Part shown: piece by piece, positions 32,979 through 46,209 of the stretch
How the letters are laid out: each line of letters opens with the position of its first letter
How positions within the stretch are numbered: position 1 is the stretch's first letter
Source: Melanocharis versteri
Lineage: Eukaryota; Chordata; Aves; Passeriformes; Melanocharitidae
NCBI GenBank assembly: GCA_013397845.1
Contig: VZTG01001067.1
Location: 372,001 to 436,000 of the forward strand
Reading direction: 5' to 3'
Length of the DNA stretch: 64,000 bases
Notes under the pieces: generated by a model
The model's database searches: none
What the model saw: only the letters and a program-made list of their open reading frames with translations
What the model was told of the DNA's origin: nothing
Translations under genes and position numbers: made by a program

Positions 32979-34524
32979 GAGCTCCATTTTGAGAGTCTGC
33001 ATAAATGATGGACCACAAAACAGAAGTGAGCACCTGCCCCATGCAGCATCTTACTCACAGAGTCATGAGACGAGCACTCACTTTCTTGTGGGGACAGAAA
33101 GGGGTGGTGTGACAGCGGCCGTGCCAGCCAGCACAGCTCTGGGCACTGGGGTGGGGCACCAGTGGCAAACAGCATGTTGTCTCTGCAACACTCCACCAGA
33201 CCTAGCACAAATTTTTTAAGGACTTTTGATAGTTTCCCTTGATCCTTCCTTTTGTGGACCCTAAAGGAGGCTCTGGAAAGCCACCTCACAGGCCTTATTA
33301 AAAAGCAATCCATTATTGTAAATAAATATTTTAGCCTCCCTTGCCTGGAGGTCTTTCTCCCTACCTTAATACTTCCCTCTGGCCAAGAATTCCACTCTTG
33401 CTATGCAGGTGATGACATGGACTGCTCACTTGTACTGCAAGGGATAAAGTTAGCTATTTCCAAAGATAAGAGCAGCCTTTAAATGTGCAAATATGTTTTT
33501 ATTAATATCTCCTACTTTGAGTAGTTTCCCCTCCCCTCCAGCCATAGGAGCACACAGGGACCCTTGCTGCATTGGAGAGTGCTGGATTTACACATGGCAG
33601 CTCAGTCTTAGTACAGCTTTACTGGTTTAATCTCTTTCAGGTATCAGCCCATCCTTCTGCAGGCTGTTTTAAGACAATCCCTTTTTTCTGTTGAGGGATT
33701 TCTTCTTAAGAGGGATCAGGTGCTTGGCATCTAGCACATCCCCCACTCTCATTTCCCCATCCTCCAGTCTTTCCATCTCAAATTTCATCAGCAGGACTCT
33801 ACCCAAAGGTAAGATGAGACAGGGTGGGGTGGGATGTCACTGTTACCCCTTACTTTGCTGGGCTGACCCACGTTAGCAAACAGGCTGGTTTTGCTTATAT
33901 AATCTGAATCAGTAAATGCATTCCTCACATGAACACAGGTTTAGCTAATGGGACATACTGGTAAGGAGAAATGTTTTAAGGACCTTTCATTAAACTTGGT
34001 GTCATATACTCATGTGTGTATGGGCACACAAATGGTAGCATGCTGCTCCTTCATTCACCCCACACATCTCCACTCATTTGGGGTCTCATGCAGAGCAGGC
34101 AAATGCAAGTTCAATGAGGCTTTGTTTGCTTAATGGATTTGTGAAATGGAGATGGAAAGATAGGCCATTGTAGTCTTCTGTCAGTCTTATCCATTACTCT
34201 ATAGCACTGTCTGGTTTAATTCACTTGATACTAATTTTGTACCTGGTGTTAACAGTGGTAACTTGTGCAGGACAGTGGAAAACTTGTGTGTTGTTTGGGT
34301 TATTTAATGCCTACGTTTGTCAGCTTGACAACACCCTTCTCTCTCTTCTTTCCAAGCATGGTGGTTTTTTACTTGTTTCTTGACAAATAGTCTCCAACAA
34401 TTCTTTATAAAAACTGGAATCGTTGCTGTCATGCTCTCTTGCATTTTAGATACATGAAGTGCCTCTGTGTATCAGGGTCTTTACACAAGAGTCACACAGG
34501 ATTTACGCATATTGACATGGGGAA

Positions 34525-34720
34525 GAACTAAGACAAGTCAAAACAAGATCCAGTGGCTGAAAGCACACCAAATTCACACCAGAAAGCACATTAAAGGTGG
34601 CTGAACAGGGAATATTGTGCTAATGGTGCAATTTGTCCAGGCTGAGAAGGAGAGGGAATTTTTCTATCATGGAAAATTTTCATTATAAGATTGGATAAGG
34701 ACTCTGTTAGAAGAGGGCAA
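34525..34720 (+). mobile_element. CR1-like LINE 3'-tail remnant
   Basis: The order of phrases (CAAATTCACACCAGAAAGCA, then GTGCTAATGGTGCAATTTGT, then TTCATTATAAGATTGGATAA) parallels the CR1/L3 tail (caaattcagactagaaata, taaccattggaacaattt, ttaaatcaagattggatgtt). The copy is very diverged. Confidence 0.4.
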
Positions 34721-36099
34721 CACAGCCCTTAGGTTTGCTACTTCTAGTGTTAACCTGTAACAAACCATAAATATTGTGTAAGTTTCCGTGTACTGCAGTT
34801 TATCAGCAGGGTGTTCTGTTACTTGATTTATGATCTGGGTTGCTTTGGTTTAACAGCAGTTGGTAGCAGTGAACATGTCCTGCAGTAGGGTCTGGGTGGT
34901 GCCTGGGGTCTGAGGCATAACTAAAACCCATGCAAGGCTTTCTTCTCTCTGGCAACTGGCTGACACTGCAAAACACACAGGAACCCTAAAAACAAAAGCA
35001 GCATAATGGGAAGGAAGGCGACTCACAGCTAGGCAAGGGGCCAGCTTTCTCTGCTTTTTCCTCTGAGTCTCCACTTCTGGAAGTCCCTGTTTGCCTGGCC
35101 TTACTATCAACTGATGTTTTAGCTGTTCATTTGTGGTGAATCATAACCAAAGGGAACCGAAGGACTATCTGAAATTCGCTTCCTCTTGGGCAACAGAAGG
35201 ACCACCAGCTGAACTCCTTCCCCTTTTGGCTGCTCATGCTGCTCCTTTGACAGAGCACCATTATAGCAGCGCAACACTGCTGTATTTACAGCGTTGGTGG
35301 TACTGCTTCGGCTTCCTTGAGCAAAGTATCTTTACTGGTGAGAAGAATATGTGACAGAGGAAGGTAACTTAGAGCTTCTGTGCAGGCATGACTTTAGTGG
35401 CATTACATTACTAGTGAATTCTAAGTTTTTCATATGTTTGAAAATAAAAACATATTCCCCACTCCATCAGCCTAGTCTGTTCTGTCTTCAAGCTTGGCAG
35501 GCCAGCTGAGGGAAGCCAGCAAAAAAAAAAGTACCCAAATGGGAAAAGATGATTTTCTAATGAGCAGCTGAGATGAACGTGAAGAATACTTCAGGCTGTA
35601 AACACTTCCAGCATTTGGGACTATGTAAAATTCTGATCTGGGTTAACAAATATCAATATTTACACTCATAACTTATGGTAAGGGCAGGAGGTTAAACAAA
35701 ATTTGACCAGGAGACTGAATGTTCCCAGGTAGAGCTTAACAGTTGGTAAGAGATGGAAACAAAGATCAGGCCTCTGGTCTTTCCTAGACCAATAAAACCA
35801 GTAGTGATTCCATTAAAACCTCTTGCTCAGTAACTAAAGGCATGTAATTTTGGACCCTGGGCAAGGGAGAAGCTCTAGCTATGTAAAAAGCACCTTAGAG
35901 AGAACAGTAACAAGCATCAGCTATCCAAAAACTGGAGAGTTCTTAGGAGATATAACAGCAGATCCACTTTGTGAAATCATCAGCTCTTCTTTGATCTCAG
36001 CCTCAAGGAAATGAGCATGGAGAAGCTGGGCTAGATACATGACAACAAAATCACAAAGGTCACGCAGCAAAATGGGAGCCAATTAGCAAGAGACTTTAA

Positions 36100-37803
36100 A
36101 TGACATTCACTTTTCCCATCACTGCTTCAGCAGCAAGAGGAAGATGATGGAAAACATGCTGCCCTTTGGGGAAGAAAGACTCCCGACAGTTCCTGGCTAG
36201 AGTGCCAGGGTGCTTCATACCTTTTTTGCATTTGTTATCGCTTCAGACAAATATTGCAATCTATGTCAACGACAGAGGGGGGTGAGATCACAAAACTTGA
36301 ACAAAGGCTAGATCAGAAGATCCTTCAGATAGTGTTGAAGTCAGCTGGGCCAGATGAATTTCATCCTTGGGTAATTGCTACAGCCAGTTATTTAACCACA
36401 AAAGCTCTAGGCTAGCCTCGCCCAGCTCCTGGGATGTTTTATGAAGCCCAGAGATCATACTTGGAAGCCTGGAAAAGTGCAGACGTAGTTCCGGTCTTTA
36501 AAAGGGAAAAAAGGAGGAGCCAGGGATTACAGATTGTTCAGCTTGACTTCAATTCCCGGAAAAATACTGGAACAAACAATCAAACTTTGGTAAGCACCTA
36601 AAACAAAACAAAGAGATGAATAATGGCCAGCATAGATTTGTCAAAAACAAATTGTGTAAAACAGGTCAAATTTCCTTTCATGACAGAATAAAGAACCCTC
36701 ATTGATAAGGGACAAGCAATAGTATTCCTGTATTTTGACGGTGGTGAGGCTTTTGACACAGCAGTAACATGATACTCCAAAGAAAATTTAATTAAGGAAA
36801 TCTGTGATAGATGGAACTGGTCTGGGATGATGGAATGCTGATTGGAAAACTGCATGAAGAGAATAGTTATTAGCTATACTTTAAAAAGGGAAAAATGAAT
36901 CAGGAAGAGGTGGTAGGAATCTATACTGGGTCAGTCTGATTTAAAGGGATTATGAACAGCTTGGACAATGGAATAGAAAATATTACATTCTTGGCTACCA
37001 CAAATCTGGAAGGGTACTATGGGTAACCTGAAATATAAGTCTCCAATTAAAAATATTTAGACAAATGGCCTTAAAAATAGAATTAATTCCAGTAAGGACA
37101 GTTCTCAGTTTCTATGCTTGGGCATCACCAGGAATAATTAACCCTATTTATATAGGGCAGTGAATTTTTGTGTAAGTAGCAACACTGCATAAAAAGATCT
37201 GAGAGATGTTCCTGGTCACAATGCAAATACGAGTTAATTGCTAATGCGAAAAGGACGAGTGCTTTACTAGGATGAGTGCTTAGAGATGTACTCTACAAAT
37301 AATCATTCTGCCCAGTTCTCTGTGAGCAGTTGGAGTGTGATGTCCAGCTTTGGGTGCTGTGCTCAAGATAAGGTCCAGAGGACAACTGGGGGAGAATCAG
37401 AGGTCTTGAAAAACAGAGCTAGGAGGGAAGAATGAACCAATTGACTTTCTTAAGTCTAGGTAAGACTGGGGCAAGATATGGTTACTGCTGTCAAATATGT
37501 GAAAGGTGGCAGGGAAGAAAAGGGGAATAAATTGTTCTCCATGTAGATGATGGATAGGACAAATAGTGAACTTAAACTACAGAAAAAGAGATTGGGATTG
37601 GATGTCAGAAGATGGCAAGCAGTAAGGATAATTACATAGAGAAGTATCTGAGGAGGGTGTGGAATCGCCATCCTGCTTTTAGGAAGAGGTTAGTCAGGCA
37701 TTTGCCAAGTGTGACATCAGTATAATGATCCTGCCTTGGGACATGAATCTAGACTACGGGATCTTCTGAGATTCCTCCCAGCTGTATAAATCTCTGATTC
37801 TCT
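36100..37803 (+). mobile_element. Old CR1 LINE, ORF2 remnant plus 3' tail
   Basis: This is the largest repeat in the window. An early part reads KSAGPDEFHPWV (36338-36373), the conserved AxGPDGIHPRVL-like region before the CR1 reverse-transcriptase core. Around 36729-36762 FLYFDGGEAFDTA matches RT motif A (usually VYLDFSKAFDTV) with altered residues. Later parts match CR1 phrases such as 'gtccagctttgggtgctgtg' (37342) and the final GTATAAATCTCTGATTCTC, like the CR1 3' end with its ATTCTATG-type repeat. Frameshifts and stops show the element is dead. The 5' boundary is approximate. Confidence 0.8.
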
Positions 37804-40800
37804 CCTGGCTGCTGGAGGAAGCTGATGTTGTGGAGCATTGCAAGTGTTCCATGTTTGTGGTTTGCAGTGCTCTCATTTGTGAGTGAGAGCCAAGAGCAGG
37901 AGCTATGTATGCTGCTTTCTGGTCCAGAGAAAAAAGGCTGCAATGACAGGTGAAGTCACCAATGACTCAGACGTCCTTGGATTTTGAGAATACAGTCCTG
38001 TATGTTTGACCTCTCATTTAAATGTCTCTGGTTCCTGCAAGGTGATGATATGTGACACTAACCTCGATTGATCCGTACAGAACTGTGTTAAGATGAAACT
38101 TTGTCACTCTGACTGTCCCTAGGATTGTATGTTATTGCAGCCTCCTGTAGAGCCAACCAGAGTAGCCTGTCCTTTATATAATTCAAGACTCTTGCTTCCA
38201 TTTTGGTTGGAACCAGAGGCCAGTTCAGCCTGCAGCCCTGGCAGCAGTGGCACAGGCTGGCACTTGGAGCCCTAAAGCTTCCACAGTGTCAGATGCTGGG
38301 GAACAGAAATGTGAGAAACTGTTTTTTTATCTGGAGTCCCTGCAGGCCATTAGGGACAGAGCTTGCTAAAGATTATTTTATGCAAGCACTTACAGAAGTT
38401 TGTGTTTCTTTAGGAACTCAATGGAAGATAAATGCAAAAGGATACAAGCAGGAAGGACAGAAATATTCTTTTTTTTCTCAGTTTCCAAAGACAGCTTTTA
38501 CAAACACTAGTATATAAATAGCAAAGAAAAAAAAAGGCTTCTTTTAAAGAGGTGGCTAACCCAAAGTTCCTTGAAAAAAATAGCAGAGAGCAAACACTGA
38601 AGTCCTTTATCTCTGTGTCATAATTTATAGCAGGTTTCCAATTGTGAAATCTCTCAGCGATGTGGGACAGATGTTATGGTGAGGAAAATAAAACAAACAG
38701 ACAACAGGATGGGAAATGCATAGAAGACGAAATGACACCATGTTGTAATCCTTATGGGAAATCTCTATATGGCTTTCCAAAATACTGAGCTGGTGAGCAA
38801 TTAGGAGAGAGATGAGCTATATAAACAGAGCCACTAGAGGTCTGTAACTGTTCCCATGCAGTTTCCACAGAAACTGTCAGTCTCAAGGGCAGGGAGGGGA
38901 CTACTTCTGCCCACCATCTTCTAAATGATCCTTTTAATACTCTGTCCAGACCTATTTGTGTAAGAAATGGACAAAAATGGAGGTTTTCCAGTGCTCGTTC
39001 CGGTTCCTATGGCAGTAGATCAAAGGCAATAACAATACAGATTTAATTAATTCAGGAGAAGGAATTCCCACTTGCAGCGGTCTTAACCCAGCAGTGGAGG
39101 AAAGCTGTCAATCATAAGGGCAAAGGTGCTGAAACTGGCATGGATTTGTGGTTTGGTTTGGTTTTTTTTTCCTTCACACTAAGCAGTTCAGGAGGAGAGG
39201 GAAACAGTAAATATCACCTGAGCTTCAGAAAAAGTAGGGGTTCACATATAATCAGTTTATATATAACATATATATAAACATATAACAATTTATAACCATG
39301 TGTGAACCATCCAGCTACAGGACATCTGGACAATAACTGGGCCCGTAGTCTTGTCAAAAGAAACCTCTCTGAGGCAATTTTATTTCCTAGTCCAGGTCAA
39401 GTTTGGAGAACATCCCTTACTCCAAATGCCCATCCTCACGTCAAAGACCAGCAGCATCCTTTCAGGCAGCAAAACCTGACAAATGAAAAGTTGGGAAGGA
39501 ACTCATCCCCACCTTCCAGCTTGGTGTAAATCACAGGAGCAGAAGGAATGAAATGATTAGGAAGAACCAAGAATTACTGACTTAGCCAAAGAGGAGTGCA
39601 GGCAAAAATTCTTGCACGGAGCTAACACCAAAAGAATGGAGAAAGGTCTTTTGGGAGACTGAGCAGGGAGCTGGCCACCAGGGCACTTGGGCTGCCTAGA
39701 ATGCCTTAAAGACCAGAAGGAAAGAAGAGAGAGGAAGTTTGTTGATTTTACTTGAGCTAGATATTACCATTATAGTAATCTGATGCAAATCTACAATGGG
39801 AGATCTTAAGGAGGCCAGCAGAGAATGGAAAAGTAGAAAGAATGACTACTTTCCCATCAAAAATATATTGTCTGAGTGGGAATAGTATATGAGAAAAGAC
39901 CACACAGGAAGGAAAATATTGTAGAATTCTGCTGATGTTAAATGAATTAATTTCTTCGAATAATGTCTTCAAAAAGATGATTTCTCTCAAACAAAGGTTC
40001 TAAAATAAACCTTCACTCATATCTGTGACAAAGCTCCCATTGCCTTCTCCTTTAAACAACTGCAGAATATCAAAGGTGAAGTCAGTTTAAGAATCTGTTA
40101 TCCCTTTGCCCTGTACGCCCTCAGTTTCCTTTCCATATGCAGCTCATCTAACATGGCCTGAGCTTCTTTCTCAACAGGAGGGAAGTGACCCACATGACCC
40201 TTTGTGTGATTTCTGAAGCACTGAGCAACAGACAGCGCTGAGACAGCACCAGAGCCCTGCTGCAGCTGATTTTAGAGAAAACATGTTGAACCCTGTGGCC
40301 AGTGTGTAGTTTGGTGCAAGGCGCCCAATACTTCGAGGGTTGAATCTGCCTACCTAAAATTGCAATGAGGACATTTTTGCCTTGGGCAAAACAGGGATAG
40401 GGGCTCATACCCAACTAGGGCAATCTGGTGATTTGTCTACCACTCTGTCAAACCAACATTAATTAGAAAAATCAGATAAATAAGGACTCACTTAGATCCA
40501 ATGGCTTGATCTGCTGAAGATACCTTAATACTATTTGTGGAAGTCCCCTGCACAAAATGATTTAGAACTTGTTTCCTAACTGCAGCCTGTTTTGTCTTTG
40601 AACTCCAGCTGACATCATCCCAATGGCACAAAACTTTGAGGCTCTGACATCCAAGAAAGGACCTTTACATTGCAACATCTTACAGCTGATCTTGTGGGAT
40701 TTTCTGGAATCATGCATGTGATTCCCAGCACTACACACGGTAAACATTCTTACTACACAGAGAGCTCTGTGTGTCCATTCATTCAGACACACCATCTGTG

Positions 40801-43800
40801 TGAGCCCACACTGGGGCTCTTGCCAACCCATGTCTGTGTGTGTGGTTTCTCATCATGCGTGTTTTCACTGAAAGAGTAAAAAGTGAGGAAGAATGGGCCT
40901 TTCCATTTCTAGGAAGACCCTGAACCACCATGTTGTATATGAATCTAGAAAAAGGAAGTGCTCCCATTTGGAGGAGAATTTAGGTGCTCTGAAGAAAATG
41001 ACCTCTTCATGCTGGCACAATTCAGTTTATCTGTTTAGTGGATATTGCCCCATTAAACCACTTGCAGCATGGCCAAGGTTAGGCTATATAAGGCCTAATT
41101 GCACTCCCTTATGAAACTTGGTAGAAAAATCCTTCACATGACTTTTTTTAGACTTTCAGAATTTTAGACTTTTTTTTTTCAGGTTTATCAGGTATCATAT
41201 GTCCTTACATTATCTTGTGAGTTACATTTTTCAAGGTCTTTTACAGAGTTCAGTCCGTTTGGTAAAACATTACAAGAGCTTTCTCACGCCCTACTGGGTT
41301 ACTAAAAAGGACCAGAAGTGGTCAGTCTGGTCTTCCATTAAGCACTGCCTCAGGCGGCAGGGGTTGGCAGAAGACCTGTCAAAGATCATTCTGGAGTCAG
41401 TGGGTCACACAGAGCCAATGTGAATGAGAGGACAGCACAAAAGCTGCCATCAGGTAGGACCCACATGGTGTAATAAAGGGAAATGGGGCAAGTCTCAGCC
41501 TCAAGGCATTTCCAGAAGGAGGTGAGGTGATGCCTGCTGGTGACATTGCTTTTGATACAGGAGATCTTAAAATTACTTATTTTAAAAGTGTAATTTTTGA
41601 TATTTTATAGCCAGCAGGTCCTCTTGGCACAGAGGAGCCTCATCATTGCACTTTAGATGTTATTGAAGTTTGCCACTACAGTTCTAGGGAGAGTCCTTGG
41701 GCTGTTTGCTTCATAGCTGGAGTTTGGAGCCAAAATACTTACCGTAACCTGAGATTTAAAGGTTTTGCATGTTATTAAGAAAGCAAGCTGCAGCCTGCCC
41801 TCTTCCTCCGTCCTTTCTTCAGGGTGGCTAAAGTACTGCAAATACGACACATGCACACTGCCTTTCAGCTGACTTCACAAAAACATATCCACAATAGTGC
41901 AATTTTTATGTTCGTAACACATGTGAAAAGAATGTGTGAAGCCCATGAAAGTATGTAAAGGCTCGTGCTATTTCTGTGCTTAATGATAGTGAGATATGAG
42001 GCTGCCATATCACACTGAGGTGCGCAAAGTTCTGGCTCTCTGAGCCAGCCTTTAAGAAGAAGGCTGAAAAGCATTTGCCTCCTCTGTGCCATTTGTGTTG
42101 TCAGGAATGTGCTAAAACCAAATCCCTGTATTCTGGTAGTGATGACTGGAGTAGGCCCAGTCTCCACGTGAGTGAGATGAAGGCATTCTGCTCTTTGTGG
42201 TCCCTGATAATGAGGAAGTCTGTTATGGAGGGCTTGGATTTTTCTCAGGGACATAATTGGGAAGAGCCAGCTGACACCTACACTGTGAACTTCCATATAC
42301 GTTAAAACATTGGGAATTCTTTTGATTTACCTTAAATTTGAATTTTCTGGGGAGGAAAAGAATAAAGGGTCCTGATACAATTTTATTTTTAATGCACAAG
42401 TGCAGTGTTTCAAGAAGTATTTTTCCCTGTGAGATAGCGATTAACTCTCAGGTAGATCATCAGCTTAGAATATCTTTTCTTGAAATCAGTGCTTTTCCTC
42501 TGCCCTTACCATACTCCTTTGCAACCCCAGAAAATGAAGGCTGGTACATTCCTGAAGGCTGCTCCAAAATAAACATCCAGCAATTGCCAACTTCTGCCTC
42601 AGCTGCATTAATGAACCCCTTTAAGCCACCAGTGCAATGCAGTAGGTGCTTACGAGAATGATATTCGGCCACGGTCTGTGCTCCAGATACTGGGTTGGTT
42701 GTGAATGAGGAAAGTTTCCAAAGCTGGGATAGCATTCCTGTTGCCACTTTCCATGCCAGCTGTCTCAAGGAGTTGTTACAAGAGGTGCTAATCAGGTGCT
42801 TGAGAACAGCATTCGGTCCCTCCTTCCCCTTGCCATGCTCTGGACATTGCTCCCAATGAGGAAAATGCTATTAAGAGTATTAGGTCATCTCGGCGCTCCC
42901 TGTTTTCTTGACTGATCCTCCCATAGCTTGCTCTGCTGATTCTCAGGTCCCAGTGCACTGGGGTTATGGCTGTGTACAAAATAAAGGCGGAGAAATGAGT
43001 GCTGCATCACAAAAGCGTATGACTGGACATTTTGTTTTGCCAGGCTGGTGAGACAATATGAATCATACTGTTCCTCCCACACAGAAATCCCCTTCTGCTA
43101 TAGTTATGCCTTGCATACCTGATAGCTTAGTAATTGGCATAAAGAAACTTCTCTGCAAAGCTGGGGAAAACTGTATTTCCCAAGTGGCCAAATGCTACCC
43201 TCCTCAGCTTTGGTCTAATACTGACATCTCAGATATTGACACTGTGATAATCATCATGAGAAGTGCCAGTGGAAAATGATTGGATGCAAAAAGTGCAATT
43301 ACCTCTCCCTTAGACAGCCAAGAATAACTGGAATGTCCTTTAATATTTTGGTTACCCCGCATGCTTACATGTGAACCTTGCTGGGAGAGTGGCAGCAGCA
43401 TAACCAAAGCAGCAGAGCTTATGGGATTATTCAAACTCCCCTGCTGCTGCTTATGGGCTTGTTTGATCAGAGGGGTTCAACACAGCTCAATGTGGCTCAG
43501 GCCTGACATTCACATCTGTCTTTGCAGGTGAGTGAAGGCTCTCTGAAGCAGCCCAGGTGCTGGGAGGCTCAGAGTCCTCATGTTCCCAGAGTGGGTTCAA
43601 GCCACGCCAAACGAGCACCATTTTGTTTATTGCCTGGTGGAGGCTTTCCAGAGTCCACGTGCCATTGGTCACGTGTGAAACCCTGGCACAGGTCATCACT
43701 TTGGGCAAATGCCTGGCAGGGAACGGGACAGGGGGAACTGGGGAGAAGTCAGTGGCCTCTGATGGGTGGGCAGCCAGGAGCTGCCAGCCACTTTGTCCAT

Positions 43801-46166
43801 GACTCACATGCATGTGTACACAGCAGAAGTTTCAGGTGCTGATCAGCAGTGCAATATGGGATAAAGAAGGAAATTCTGGCAGCATACGGGAGAGATTCAG
43901 GCTGTGAGGAGGTGGGAAGTCCTGTCTCAGGAAGATTTCTTGTATGCAAGCTACTACAATGGGAAACTGCCACTCTTTCTCTTGCTTGCCTGGGAATACA
44001 GGGGCTGTGAGTCCTGTAGTTCAAGTTTACAAGTTTAAAACACTGAATTCAATGCATTTTCATAGGGCAAGTCTAGCCCAGCAACCTCCAGGATGGTTTA
44101 ACTGGGCCCAAAGCACTCATGAAGAACAGGAGGAGTATTTCTAACAGTTCCTTGAAGGCAGGTAAAGCAGTGAGGTTGGTGTGGCCACAGCCTCAGGTAC
44201 TGAACAGGCTGGGGCTGCATGGGGACTGGTGGGAAGGGCAGCTGGTGGAGATGCTGGACACATCTGTCCAGAACCTGTGGATTTTCTTTCCCCCCACCCC
44301 TGGCACCGGCTCTGTTCTGCCATTGCCATCCTGGCCTGCTGTCCCTGAACTGCAGGCCCTGCTGCCAGCCCACCCCCATCCTGCCCTGAGAGCACCCGCC
44401 CAGCGCCCACCTCCTGGTGCCCACCGCTGCCAGCAGCGCCCGCCAGCTGCATCGTTTATTTTGGAGGCCCACACCAATTCCCTCCGCCCTCACGCCCCTC
44501 CGTTTACAGTATCGCAGCCGCTTCCAGCATGCGATAGCGCAGTGGCCGCCAGGTGACCCTGGCTTTGTGTAAATATTTTGCTTTCCCTGGAAGGAAGTGT
44601 GACATACATTTGGGGTGGAAGTTATCCGGAGGCTGTGGCCTCGGGAGCTGAACTGCTGGGAAGCCCTTGCTGCAGTGCTCTCAAGGTACCAGCACTGTCA
44701 AACACATTAGACACAGGGACTGTGCACCAGCAAGGGGCCAAACAGATTTGCCTCTCAGCGACACAGCAGCCGGGGGGCAGTGAGGAGTGAGGGTGCCCAT
44801 GCTGCCCCGGCACAGCACAGTAAGGCACAGCATGGCCTGTCTGCCCTGGCACACCTCCCCATGGGCAGCTGAGCACTGGTATGAAAGAACATCGTGGCAG
44901 AGAGAGATGAGCAGGGGCGCTTTCCAAACATCCATGTGACTTCGGAGCAAAGACGCCATAAAAAAAATCACTACACGATGGTTTGTGTTTCTTAAACCAT
45001 GTGGCCCTGTAAGCAGCCATGGGTACCGTGGCAGGTCCCAGTCTCTTGCTAATGGGCTTTGTCCTGCGCTGAGGACAGTCCCGTTTAAGGCCTGGATGGG
45101 TTTTAAAAGCTGCCTCCAGCTGAGGGGTGTTTGCTGTTGGTGACACTTGTGATCACCTGCCTAAGTCTGACTGTCTGTAGATATGCTTAAAAAGGAATAG
45201 TAATACAATGCTTAAAGGCAAATTGTACCAAGTAGCTAATGTCACATTTTACATCTGATAAATACTAATTAATGGTATTTAAAAGTACAAAAGGTGCTGA
45301 GAACTCATGCATTGGCTGGAGAGAAATAGATCTCCCATATTTAACCATAATCTTGCTGAATTATGCATTTGACTTGGCATAGCTGGTTACCCTGGAGTGG
45401 TGTCCGCTTGTTTGGCATCCCTCCCTGTCATACCGAGGTGCTGACTTCCCACAGGACAGCCCAGCAGCCTCCCCGGGGAATCAAAGAGCCTGATCATCCT
45501 GAATGGGCAAGCTGCACCAAGTCAAGGGTTTGGTTTTGGTAAGTATCCAGAAATTAAGGCTCCAACTTGTTGAGGATTTAGGCTTTGCCTAGGCCCCATC
45601 CTTATCAACTGCTGTGAGCTTAATTACCAACCTTCGTTTCTACAGACAGTCAAATTTGTTATGGAAAAAATGCATGTGTGTTCGATTCACTTGTGAAAGG
45701 CTTGACAGTAGATAATTTAAAATCAAATTACAGCCTGCCATTGAAACAAACCCAGAAAGTTCCATTTCACAGGACAATGCTCCTCATGCACTAAAATAAA
45801 AGCTGAAACAACTGCATGGTAATGCTCAGCCAGTCCACAAAACTGTAGGGAGGTACATTGACTTTTTAAGAAGATCCCCAGTGAATATTAAACAGACACT
45901 GACGTTCCTTGCACTACTGCCCGAGATCAGCACTTCACTGCCCACTACGTGCGGAGACATTTAAACAGCTCTTGCAGCAAATGCTGACACCATCATCCTG
46001 ACTCCTGCCTGGCAGACCTCAGAAATGAGTCACAGAGGGGAATTAACCTGCTCCTTAGAACACACTGCCAGTGTGCTTAGCTGAAGAGCAGTGGAGAAGG
46101 AAGGAAATGAAATAAAAATTTTCAGAACTGGAAATTTTCGTTGTGTCATTTCATAATTAGAAATGA
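37804..46166. other. Intergenic DNA
   Basis: No supported gene. It contains an AT-rich (TA)n-like patch near 39246-39298. All open frames are short and lack family resemblance. Confidence 0.5.
39246..39298. repeat. AT-rich (TA)n-like low-complexity patch
   Basis: Repeated TATA/ATATA runs over about 50 bases (TTTATATATAAC, CATATATATAAAC, AATTTATAACC). Likely a decayed TA microsatellite. Confidence 0.65.
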
Positions 46167-46209
46167 ACACATACATATACACATACACACATGTGTATGT
46201 ATGCATACA
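46167..46209. repeat. 43-bp perfect purine/pyrimidine alternation
   Basis: Every base from 46167 to 46209 alternates purine and pyrimidine, mostly CA/TG and TA steps, with a central ACACATGTGT palindrome. It is a compound CA/TA microsatellite with Z-DNA potential. Confidence 0.8.

Larger units (their letters stand above)
31507..36099. other. Intergenic DNA
   Basis: No supported gene. It holds a 45-bp tandem duplication (32889-32978) and a CR1-like tail (34525-34720). The block from about 31,870 to 32,320 has the mixed AT-rich, homeobox-motif texture of a conserved element (TTAATTAG, GTTGCTAGG), but conservation cannot be judged here. Confidence 0.5.
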
